A DNA stretch of 5,908 bases from Ignavibacteriaceae bacterium. GTDB lineage: Bacteria > Bacteroidota > Ignavibacteria > Ignavibacteriales > Ignavibacteriaceae. The stretch is from assembly GCA_025449775.1 (NCBI GenBank), contig JANWIS010000042.1, positions 1 through 5,908 on the forward strand, in the 5' to 3' direction. Within the stretch, counting starts at the first letter, position 1, and each line of letters opens with the position of its first letter. Made by a program: the position numbers and the translations under genes. Shown here piece after piece: positions 1 through 5,908 of this stretch. The notes under the pieces were generated by a model. That model saw nothing but the letters and a program-made list of their open reading frames with translations, searched no databases and was not told the origin of the DNA.

Positions 1-431
1 ATGTAAAAGAAGATTCGATTACCCTATTTGGTTTTTATTCCGAAGCAGAGAAAGAAATGTTTGAACTTCTTATTTCAATTAATGGTGTCGGACCAAAATC
101 AGCTTTGAGTTTATTATCAGGAATTTCGACGGATGATTTAAAGCAGGCAATTATAACAAACAATATCGAAAGGATGATTGCTGTTCCGGGGATAGGAAGA
201 AAAACTGCCGAGCGATTAATTCTTGAGCTGAAGAATAAAGTTAGAGATATCAAAGAAGAAGGATTGACAACTAGAAAACCAAGTATTCAAAAAGAAGCTG
301 TGTCCGCACTTACAACATTGGGATATAACCTTGCTTCATCAGAAAAAGCAATACATAAAATTCTTTCGGGAGATTCTGCAATCAGTTTGGAAGAATTAAT
401 AAAAAGATCTTTGAAGGAATTGAATAAATAA
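1..431 (+). CDS. ruvA: Holliday junction branch migration protein RuvA, 3' part (5' end outside window)
   Basis: RuvA forms the tetramer that holds the four-way Holliday junction and loads the RuvB motor for branch migration in recombination and repair. The reading frame is open to the left edge (first full codon at base 3), so the ATG at 57 is internal and not the start. The visible 142 residues align from about residue 53 of E. coli RuvA, so most of the N-terminal OB-fold domain is missing. Two helix-hairpin-helix DNA-binding motifs of domain II are clear: INGVGPKSA (visible residues 26-34) and VPGIGRKTAERL (61-72). After a short linker comes the C-terminal three-helix domain III that contacts RuvB (about 97-142, with the typical EAVSALTTLGY start). 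The C-terminus is at the family's usual place and the gene ends in TAA. No ruvB or ruvC is visible downstream; the next gene converges on it. Identification is secure; truncation is only by the window edge. Confidence 0.97.
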   Translation, partial: VKEDSITLFGFYSEAEKEMFELLISINGVGPKSALSLLSGISTDDLKQAIITNNIERMIAVPGIGRKTAERLILELKNKVRDIKEEGLTTRKPSIQKEAVSALTTLGYNLASSEKAIHKILSGDSAISLEELIKRSLKELNK

Positions 432-445
432 TTCGTGGTAAGTTT

Positions 446-1102
446 TTAAATGACCGAACAAACAAGCTCTGCTATTTCCCCAAGCTTTGCTTCAAGTTTA
501 TCTCCCCTGTTAACTCTGCTTACGCCTGCCGGTGTCCCTGTAAAAATTAAATCTCCTTTTTCTAATGTCATTATTGAAGAAATATATTCCACAATTTCTG
601 CAGGGTTGAAGATCATACTTTTCAAACTGTCACTTTGTTTTACTGCGCCATTTACTTTCAGCTCAAGTTTTTCGTCATCTTTTAATTGATAATCTTTTTT
701 CAAAACAAAACCTGAAATAACTGCGGAAGTATCAAAGCACTTTGCAAGTGTCCAGGGATTTCCTTTTTTCTTCAGTTCATTCTGAACATCTCGCAAAGTC
801 ATATCGAGTCCAACTCCATATCCAATAATTGCTTTCTCTGATTGAGCAATATTTGTATTTTTAATAGTCTCGCCAATCAGCAGAACTAGTTCTACCTCAT
901 GGTGAAGTTCATTTCCATAATCAGGATGAATTATTTTTTCTCCTGAATGAATTACAGCAGAAGCAGGTTTTAAAAATATCACCGGTTTATCAGGTATTTC
1001 ATTACCTAGTTCTTTTGCATGCTCAGCATAATTTCTTCCAACGCAAACTATCTTTCCGATTGTGAATTCTTCTTTTGAATTTTTGATGTGTACTGATTTC
1101 AA
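446..1102 (-). CDS. FAHD1-type fumarylacetoacetate hydrolase family protein (acylpyruvate hydrolase / oxaloacetate decarboxylase-like)
   Basis: This 218-residue protein is a single-domain member of the fumarylacetoacetate hydrolase family, which uses a divalent metal to cleave or decarboxylate 2-oxo acids in the cytoplasm. The N-terminal VGRNYAEHAKELG (21-33) and FLKPASAVI (43-51) are hallmark segments. Metal ligands are visible as E69 and E71 in HHEVELVLLIGE and as D100 in GYGVGLDMTLRDVQ. H28, E31, Q107 and K121 all sit exactly two positions below the H30/E33/Q109/K123 catalytic set that I recall for human FAHD1. The C-terminal DLIFTGTPAGV (184-194) is the usual substrate loop. Length fits the family. 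The start is a TTG overlapping the TGA of the upstream gene as TTGA; no ATG or GTG lies upstream in frame before a stop, and the next Met (101) is too far in. It is probably translated by coupling. The substrate (oxaloacetate, acylpyruvates or a homoprotocatechuate-type intermediate) cannot be fixed from sequence; no aromatic catabolism genes are adjacent. Confidence 0.9.
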   Translation of the reverse strand: MKSVHIKNSKEEFTIGKIVCVGRNYAEHAKELGNEIPDKPVIFLKPASAVIHSGEKIIHPDYGNELHHEVELVLLIGETIKNTNIAQSEKAIIGYGVGLDMTLRDVQNELKKKGNPWTLAKCFDTSAVISGFVLKKDYQLKDDEKLELKVNGAVKQSDSLKSMIFNPAEIVEYISSIMTLEKGDLIFTGTPAGVSRVNRGDKLEAKLGEIAELVCSVI

Positions 1103-2364
1103 GTTTTTTGTTTCTTCTTTGTGGCTGCAGGAAAAAGAATGTTGTTCAAGATCAGTCTGTACCCGGGAGAATTTTGATACAGATTAAGATCAGTTGGCGG
1201 ATCACCGACAGCATGCTGATAATCTTCGGGATCGTGACCGCCGTAAAATGTGAATGTTCCCCTTCCAAAATTCCCGTGAATATATTTAACCTGGTCGGTA
1301 CCTTTTCTCTCAGCAAGATTAATTACTGAGTTTTTAATTGTGCTTCTTCTGAACATAGAAGTCTGTCCCATAAATCCTCTCAGAATATTTACATGACACT
1401 GAGTCAACATTGTTGGAACAGGATCGTACTTTGCAGAGAACTCGAAGAGAGTGAAGTAATCGTTTTCAAAATTTCCTACTTCAATCGGTTGTATGTCAAT
1501 GTCGCTGTACTCATAAACATACGGATTCTTTTCAAGGTGAAAATTTGTAAAGGCAAACGTATTATCGTAATTAAGTTTTTGCTGAGCATCCGGATCAGCT
1601 GAATCACCATCATACATCGACTCACAAATATCCAAACCAATCGCTGAAAGAGTTATATCGTACGAATCAGTTGCAGAACACATTGCAAAAACAAAACCGC
1701 CTTTTCCAACATAATTTTTTATGTCTATCGAGATAGTTTGCATCATATCAGAGACTTTTTTGTATCCGTTCTGCTTTGCATTCTGTTCATAGCTCAATTG
1801 CTGATCTACATACCATTGCGCATTAGCAAAGCTTCCATAAAATTTTCCATACTGCCCCGTAAAATCTTCGTGATGCAGATGAAGCCAGTCGTAATTATCG
1901 AGATCGCCTTTAAGAATTTCATCATTCCAGATTTTATCATAAGGAACTTTTGCATATTCAAGAACAAGAGTTACGGCATCATCCCATGGCTGAAAACCGG
2001 GAGGAACATAAACAGCAATCTTCGGAGCTTTCTCCAGCCTGATAGCATCCATATTATTTTCTTCACTTTGAACAAAAGCATAAATCTCGGAAGCCTGTGA
2101 TAATGTAACCGATTCGAACGTGACGTTTTCAAGTCTGCATTCTGATGCAAGTTCATCGCTGTAATCAATAAGAAAAGAACCTCCACGGTAATTAAGAAGC
2201 CAGTCAGCTTTGTATGCTTTGGTTAATGCACGATATGTAATTCCGTAAGCTTTAAGATGATCGGTTTGATTAATATCCATTGTAATGAGGATTTTAGATT
2301 GCGGAATTACTGCAGATGAAATGAGAGTTACAAAAATTAATATAAATAGGATTGTTTTATTCAT
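1099..2364 (-). CDS. Secreted protein of unknown function, amidotransferase-like; commonly misnamed 'asparagine synthetase B'
   Basis: This 421-residue protein starts with a signal peptide (hydrophobic residues 5-20, likely cleavage around S17-Q22), so it should act in the periplasm or envelope. From memory, homologues in Bacteroidota and relatives share LKAYGITYRAL (38-48) and WLLNYRGGSFL (55-65) and often carry the automatic name 'asparagine synthetase B'. The sequence does not support that: there is no N-terminal MCGI-type glutaminase cysteine and no SGG-type ATP-binding loop of true AsnB. Instead residues about 115-240 look like a class I glutamine amidotransferase or ThuA-like fold: a strand KIAVYVP (115-121), the acidic, histidine-rich LHLHHEDFTG (161-170), and GGFVFAMCSATDS (222-234), which puts C229 in a nucleophile-elbow-like position. 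A late HGNFGRGTFTFYGGHDPE (363-380) recalls the closing segment of ThuA-like proteins. The tail is lysine-rich. It lies 69 bases after clpX and its TGA overlaps the next gene's start. Enzymatic activity and substrate are unknown; the fold assignment is my inference. Confidence 0.7.
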   Translation of the reverse strand: MNKTILFILIFVTLISSAVIPQSKILITMDINQTDHLKAYGITYRALTKAYKADWLLNYRGGSFLIDYSDELASECRLENVTFESVTLSQASEIYAFVQSEENNMDAIRLEKAPKIAVYVPPGFQPWDDAVTLVLEYAKVPYDKIWNDEILKGDLDNYDWLHLHHEDFTGQYGKFYGSFANAQWYVDQQLSYEQNAKQNGYKKVSDMMQTISIDIKNYVGKGGFVFAMCSATDSYDITLSAIGLDICESMYDGDSADPDAQQKLNYDNTFAFTNFHLEKNPYVYEYSDIDIQPIEVGNFENDYFTLFEFSAKYDPVPTMLTQCHVNILRGFMGQTSMFRRSTIKNSVINLAERKGTDQVKYIHGNFGRGTFTFYGGHDPEDYQHAVGDPPTDLNLYQNSPGYRLILNNILFPAATKKKQKT

Positions 2365-2433
2365 AGTGTTATTTAGTAGAATCGTTCAATAATTATGTTT
2401 TACTTCGGCAATGATATATAGGAACAGGTTTTT

Positions 2434-3684
2434 CTACGCAGATTTCTTTTCAGACTTAAGGAAAATCGGTTCATCTCCTTTTTCAACTACATCTTTTGTG
2501 ATGACACATTTTTCAATATCTTTTTTATTGGGAAGTTCGTACATAATATCAAGCATAAATTCTTCCACAATAGAACGCAGCGCCCTTGCACCAGTTTTCT
2601 TTGTCATTGCTTTTTCAACTATTGCATTTAAAGCAAACTTATCAAATTCAAGCTCAACGCCTTCCATCAAAAATAATTTTTTGTACTGCTTCAATATTGC
2701 ATTCTTCGGGTCAGTTAAAATCCTTAGCATCGCCTGTTCACTAAGCTGATGAAGTGGAGCAACAACTGGAATTCTTCCGATCAACTCCGGTATCAATCCA
2801 TACTTCAGCAAATCTTCGGGCTGAATGAATTTAATAAGGTCCTGTTCATGTTCTTTGTCTTTTATATCACGTGCAAAGCCCATTTTATTTTTATTAATTC
2901 TTGCTGCGATTATTTTATCTATTCCATCAAATGCACCGCCGAGTATGAAAAGAATATTTTTTGTGTTTACATTTATCAAGCTTTGTTCGGGATGTTTCCT
3001 TCCACCTTTTGGCGGAACACCGGCATTTGTTCCTTCCAATATTTTTAAAAGTGCCTGCTGAACTCCTTCACCTGAAACATCTCGGGTGATTGAAGTGCTT
3101 TCGCTCTTCCTTGCTATCTTATCAATTTCATCTATATAAACTATACCCTTTTGCGCTTTGTCAAGATTATAATCTGCAGCCTGCAGAAGATGAACAAGAA
3201 CTGTTTCAACATCATCACCAACATACCCGGCTTCAGTTAATGTTGTTGCATCTGCAATTGCAAAAGGTACATCAAGAATTTTTGCCAGTGTTTGCGCAAG
3301 AAGTGTTTTACCAACACCGGTTGGTCCGATAAGCATAATATTGCTCTTCTCAATCTCAACATCTTCCAATTCAAAAAATGCCAGCCGTGTACTTATCCTT
3401 TTAAAATGATTGTAAACAGCAACGGACAAAACTTTCTTTGCTCTTTCCTGACCGATTACATATTCATCGAGCTGTTTGTTGATTGATTCCGGAGTGTGCT
3501 TGTAATTTTCTTTTTGGCGGTTATTCTGTGAAGCGGAAAGATTAGTTTTAAGAATGTCAACACTGCTTGCAATACAAATATCACAGATATAAACATCAGG
3601 TCCGGCAATCATACTGCCGACTTCCTGTCCTTCTCTTCCGCAGAAAGAACATTTAACAATTTTCTGTCCCTGTTTTTTATTCAT
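2434..3684 (-). CDS. clpX: ATP-dependent Clp protease ATP-binding subunit ClpX
   Basis: ClpX is the cytoplasmic hexameric AAA+ unfoldase that recognises tagged proteins and threads them into the ClpP peptidase. All expected parts are present in 416 residues, a normal length. The N-terminal zinc-binding domain has Cys12, Cys15, Cys34 and Cys37 (CSFC...CDIC). The AAA+ module has Walker A GPTGVGKT (120-127), pore-1 loop GYVG (153-156), Walker B IVYIDEID (181-188), the RKH pore loop in GGRKHPEQ (227-234), IPELIGRIPVV with the arginine finger near R304, and sensor-2 GARALR (365-370). The ClpP-docking tripeptide, usually IGF, reads MGF (268-270), a mild change. The ATG directly follows the TAA of the upstream TPR gene with no spacer, so expression is probably coupled to it. 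No clpP or tig is seen beside it, although clpX often follows clpP; ClpP is presumably encoded elsewhere. Identification is certain. Confidence 0.99.
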   Translation of the reverse strand: MNKKQGQKIVKCSFCGREGQEVGSMIAGPDVYICDICIASSVDILKTNLSASQNNRQKENYKHTPESINKQLDEYVIGQERAKKVLSVAVYNHFKRISTRLAFFELEDVEIEKSNIMLIGPTGVGKTLLAQTLAKILDVPFAIADATTLTEAGYVGDDVETVLVHLLQAADYNLDKAQKGIVYIDEIDKIARKSESTSITRDVSGEGVQQALLKILEGTNAGVPPKGGRKHPEQSLINVNTKNILFILGGAFDGIDKIIAARINKNKMGFARDIKDKEHEQDLIKFIQPEDLLKYGLIPELIGRIPVVAPLHQLSEQAMLRILTDPKNAILKQYKKLFLMEGVELEFDKFALNAIVEKAMTKKTGARALRSIVEEFMLDIMYELPNKKDIEKCVITKDVVEKGDEPIFLKSEKKSA

Positions 3685-5571
3685 TTAAGTTCCCGGCTTG
3701 TTCTGTAATAGTAGAAGCTGTTCTCTTGCATTTTCTGCATAAATCGATTTAGGATAATCAGTTAATAATTTCTGGTAAAACTCTCCGGCTTTAGTGTAAT
3801 TCTGAGTACCGAACTGATAAATTTTTCCGAGTAAATATACTGCTTTGTCAGAATAAATATTTTTTTCACCTGCAGAAGAGACTTGTTCAAGCACTAAAAT
3901 CGCTTCCTGGTAATTATCAATTGCTATCATCATTTCGCCGTACCGTACTGCCGAAATTGATTGCAAAATAAAAGCCTGCTGATTATTTGAAAGCTTTTTA
4001 TAATTATCAGCTGCCTCATTGAATTTTTTTTGTTCAGTTAAAAATTCAGCCTGAGCAAATATCAGCAGATTAGACGAATCACTCATCTCAGGGTTCAGTA
4101 AAAGTGAAAGCTCCACAGCATCATTTGCAGAATTATCTTTTAAATTTGTCAGCACTTTTGATAAAAGTTCCCGTGCTTCTATAAACTGCCCGCGATAAAT
4201 TTTTATTCTTGCCAGCTTGTAAACTGCTTTGATCTTTTCATCTTCCCTTGCAGTATGCAAGCTCATCACAGAAGTGTAATCTCTTTCAGCGTCATCAATT
4301 TTTCCTTCGATGAGATCGATGTTTCCCAGCTCAAGGCTGGCTTCGGCAGATATTTTTGAAAGCGGTGCTTCGTTTACAATAGTTTTCAGAAGTTGTCGTG
4401 CTTCTTCAAAATTATTCTGAAGATAAAATTTTACTATTGCAGTTCTTAACATGGCTTCATAAGCGGGTTCTGAGTGCTTATAAAGATTTATTACGTCATT
4501 GAACGCAGTTAATACTTTTTCAATATCATCTGAAAAAAATTTTTGAAGCGGAAAATATGATTTCCACAGAGGAAGAGCTTTTGTATACTCTTCGAAGAGT
4601 GATGCTTCAAGAGATCTTGGATATCCAAGTCTTGCAAACGAAATGATAGGTGAATCAGGATACAATTCTATTATTTTATTAAAAACTTCTGAAGACAACT
4701 GGTACTGTTTTTCGGAATACATCTGCTGACCGAACCTGTAAAGCTCTTTTCCCTGGCCTGATTGTGCTTCATCTATATAAAGATAAGTTTCATATGCTTT
4801 GTCATATAATTTCTTTTCAGTGTAAAGTTTTGCAAGCAGGTACGAAAAACTGATATTGCTTTTTATTGAACAGTCACTGATAATTTTTAATGTTGCATCG
4901 AGAGCACCGGGTCTGTTTACATTTTCAAAAACTTTTGCTTCAATAGTCGGAAGTTGTGCCGGATCAGTAGTGAGAATAAAACAATACTCTTCTGCCGCTT
5001 TTTCAAATTGCATTGTAAAAGAATATAACCTGGCAAGGTCATAAGCATATAAAACTTTTTCGGGTGAAATATTTTTTCCTTCTTCATAAAGTTCAATTGC
5101 CGTTTCGAATGCTCTTCTTTCCAAGGCATAGTCAGCTATCACCCTGTAAAAAACCGGATTGACATTTCCTGAAATGAAAGGCGATCGCCATACTTCAGAA
5201 GCTTTTTCTTCATTCCCCATTAAGTAATAAGATGAGCCGAGCATTCCGTACGACGAGATATCGTCAGGTACTTGTGTGATTCTTTCTTCAAGAATATTAA
5301 TCAGTGCTGCATAATTTTTAATCTGAATATAAACCCGGTATAATGAACTTATATACTGAGAGTTTGCTGGATCGGATAAATATAATTCCTCATAAATTTT
5401 GGCTGCTGAATTAAAATCACCGGCTTGTTCATAACCTTGTGCTAAAGCTAATCGCTGATCAACTCTCTGCTGTGCGTAAGCAAAAGTCAATAGCAGACAG
5501 AAAATTATTACTGTAACTATCTTTTTCATACTCCTGCAAAATAAGGATTTATTTAACGCTTTCAAGGTCAT
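3685..5571 (-). CDS. Secreted multi-TPR protein (tetratricopeptide repeat, function unknown)
   Basis: The protein consists almost wholly of tetratricopeptide-type helix pairs, which build superhelical protein-binding scaffolds. Clear repeat units include LAQGYEQAGDFNSAAKIYEE near the N-terminus, DLARLYSFTMQFEKAAEEY, LAKLYTEKKLYDKAYETY, LARIKIYRGQFIEARELL and, at the C-terminus, LLGKIYQFGTQNYTKAGEFY followed by LLTDYPKSIYAENAREQL. I count roughly ten or more units. The last ones, with DYPKS spacing, resemble the repeats of BamD/CpoB-like envelope proteins. The first ATG (5571) gives 628 residues, but the second ATG at 5529 (Met15) opens a classic signal peptide, MKKIVTVIIFCLLLTFAYA followed by QQ, cleaved after AYA. 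I therefore favour 5529 and a mature periplasmic or outer-membrane-associated protein of about 595 residues. An AGGAG sits only one base before that ATG, too close for a normal ribosome site, so the start is not settled. There is no lipobox. It is first in the minus-strand cluster and its stop abuts clpX. No enzymatic domain is visible. Confidence 0.9.
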   Translation of the reverse strand: MTLKALNKSLFCRSMKKIVTVIIFCLLLTFAYAQQRVDQRLALAQGYEQAGDFNSAAKIYEELYLSDPANSQYISSLYRVYIQIKNYAALINILEERITQVPDDISSYGMLGSSYYLMGNEEKASEVWRSPFISGNVNPVFYRVIADYALERRAFETAIELYEEGKNISPEKVLYAYDLARLYSFTMQFEKAAEEYCFILTTDPAQLPTIEAKVFENVNRPGALDATLKIISDCSIKSNISFSYLLAKLYTEKKLYDKAYETYLYIDEAQSGQGKELYRFGQQMYSEKQYQLSSEVFNKIIELYPDSPIISFARLGYPRSLEASLFEEYTKALPLWKSYFPLQKFFSDDIEKVLTAFNDVINLYKHSEPAYEAMLRTAIVKFYLQNNFEEARQLLKTIVNEAPLSKISAEASLELGNIDLIEGKIDDAERDYTSVMSLHTAREDEKIKAVYKLARIKIYRGQFIEARELLSKVLTNLKDNSANDAVELSLLLNPEMSDSSNLLIFAQAEFLTEQKKFNEAADNYKKLSNNQQAFILQSISAVRYGEMMIAIDNYQEAILVLEQVSSAGEKNIYSDKAVYLLGKIYQFGTQNYTKAGEFYQKLLTDYPKSIYAENAREQLLLLQNKPGT

Positions 5572-5660
5572 TTAAAGACTTGTTATTACATTATTTAAGC
5601 CAAAAATATCTCACAACTTTAACTTAATCTTTAGATGGTTTTTCATTATTTTTAAACCAA
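5572..5660. other. Divergent intergenic region between the TPR gene and dxr
   Basis: This strongly AT-rich stretch separates two gene starts pointing away from each other, so it must hold the promoters for both unless dxr is served from elsewhere. The minus-strand TATTTTTG is the only consensus-like element I can name. On the plus strand nothing convincing precedes dxr; the bases just before its ATG are A-rich (TTTTTAAACCAA) with no Shine-Dalgarno sequence. I saw no strong inverted repeat or operator. Confidence 0.7.
5601..5608 (-). promoter_or_regulatory. Candidate Bacteroidota-type -7 promoter element for the TPR-clpX cluster
   Basis: On the minus strand the bases read TATTTTTG, an exact match to the TAnnTTTG -7 consensus known for the primary sigma factor of Bacteroidota. 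It lies in the divergent intergenic region, 29 bases before the first possible ATG of the TPR gene and 71 bases before the preferred one, a sensible leader length. I found no TTG/TTTG -33 element at the usual 19-21 base spacing, and such an AT-rich motif arises easily by chance, so this is only a candidate. Confidence 0.35.
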
Positions 5661-5908
5661 ATGAAGAAAGTTTTTATACTCGGTTCTTCCGGCTCAATCG
5701 GTGTTAATTGCCTGAATGTGATAAGAAATTTCAGAGATGAATTTAAAGTTGCAGGATTGAGTGTGAACTCTAATACTGATTTGCTTCTTCAGCAAATTAA
5801 TGAGTTCAAGCCGGGGACTGTTGTTGTAAATGATGAATCAGCCGCAAAAAAATTATCCGGAAAGATTGCTGAAAATTGTGAATTATTAATCGGTGAAGAA
5901 GGATTAAT
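5661..5908 (+). CDS. dxr: 1-deoxy-D-xylulose 5-phosphate reductoisomerase, 5' part (3' end outside window)
   Basis: Dxr (IspC) converts 1-deoxy-D-xylulose 5-phosphate to 2-C-methyl-D-erythritol 4-phosphate using NADPH, the committed step of the MEP isoprenoid pathway and the target of fosmidomycin. Only the first 82 codons of a protein normally near 390 residues are present, running open to the right edge. They cover the start of the N-terminal Rossmann domain: MKKVFILGSSGSIGVNCLNVI has the diagnostic GSSGSIG nucleotide-binding loop at residues 8-14, and FKVAGLSVNSN (28-38) matches the second strand and cofactor loop (E. coli FRVVALVAGKN). VVVNDESAAKKL (54-65) matches E. coli AVMDDEASAKLL. 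The catalytic metal-binding residues lie beyond the window. The ATG at 5661 matches the usual N-terminus and has no Shine-Dalgarno, only an A-rich upstream. It is divergent from the TPR-clpX cluster. Identification is strong despite the short fragment. Confidence 0.95.
   Translation, partial: MKKVFILGSSGSIGVNCLNVIRNFRDEFKVAGLSVNSNTDLLLQQINEFKPGTVVVNDESAAKKLSGKIAENCELLIGEEGL

Noticed and set aside
57..431. ATG at 57 as a start for a short RuvA-like protein
   Set aside because: The frame stays open to base 3 and the upstream residues (VKEDSITLFGFYSEAEKE) match RuvA, so this Met is internal.
417..434. Inverted repeat GAATT...AATTC between the converging ruvA and FAH genes
   Set aside because: A five-base AT-rich stem with an eight-base loop and no adjacent T-run is too weak to be called a terminator; the nearest T-run (443-447) is detached from it.
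1738..2100. 120-codon plus-strand reading frame inside the secreted amidotransferase-like gene
   Set aside because: It lies antisense to a well-supported gene, its translation looks like no protein family, and its composition is what an antisense frame of this gene would give.
1971..2186. 71-codon minus-strand reading frame in another frame of the secreted protein gene
   Set aside because: It is fully contained in the coding region of a clearly expressed-type gene with signal peptide and family-like motifs, with no recognisable features of its own.
2365..2433. Possible terminator or promoter in the gap between clpX and the next gene
   Set aside because: I found no stem-loop with a T-run and no TAnnTTTG element on the minus strand, so nothing there can be called.
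2411..2749. 112-codon plus-strand reading frame overlapping the end of clpX
   Set aside because: It is antisense to the conserved C-terminal part of clpX; the serine/phenylalanine-rich product is typical of an antisense artefact.

Overview
The window looks like ordinary chromosomal DNA from an AT-rich, Gram-negative bacterium of the Bacteroidota/Ignavibacteriota/Chlorobiota group. The main support is the gene at 1099-2364: a secreted protein of a type that, as far as I recall, is largely known from these phyla and often carries the name 'asparagine synthetase B'. Most starts also lack a well-placed Shine-Dalgarno sequence and are preceded by A/T-rich DNA, as is common there. Two secreted proteins with signal peptides fit a Gram-negative envelope. 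The exact phylum is an inference.

Layout: the 3' end of ruvA (Holliday-junction helicase subunit) enters from the left on the plus strand and stops at 431. It converges, with only 14 bases between stop codons, on a four-gene minus-strand cluster running from about 5571 down to 446. In transcription order this cluster holds a secreted multi-TPR protein, clpX (unfoldase of the ClpXP protease), a secreted protein of unknown function with an apparent amidotransferase-like fold, and a FAHD1-type fumarylacetoacetate hydrolase family enzyme. The TPR stop codon directly abuts the clpX start codon. After clpX there is a 69-base gap. The last two genes overlap by four bases (TTGA). At the right edge, divergent from the cluster across a roughly 89-base intergenic region, the plus-strand gene dxr (ispC, MEP isoprenoid pathway) begins and runs off the window.

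Functionally this is a housekeeping neighbourhood (recombination, proteolysis, isoprenoid synthesis, small-molecule metabolism) with no evident shared pathway. I see no mobile element, CRISPR array, RNA gene, toxin-antitoxin or defence gene, and no convincing rho-independent terminator. The most interesting items are the uncharacterised secreted amidotransferase-like protein, its tight linkage to a FAHD1-type enzyme with a complete set of active-site residues, and the coupling of clpX to a secreted TPR protein instead of to clpP. No undescribed multi-gene system is evident.
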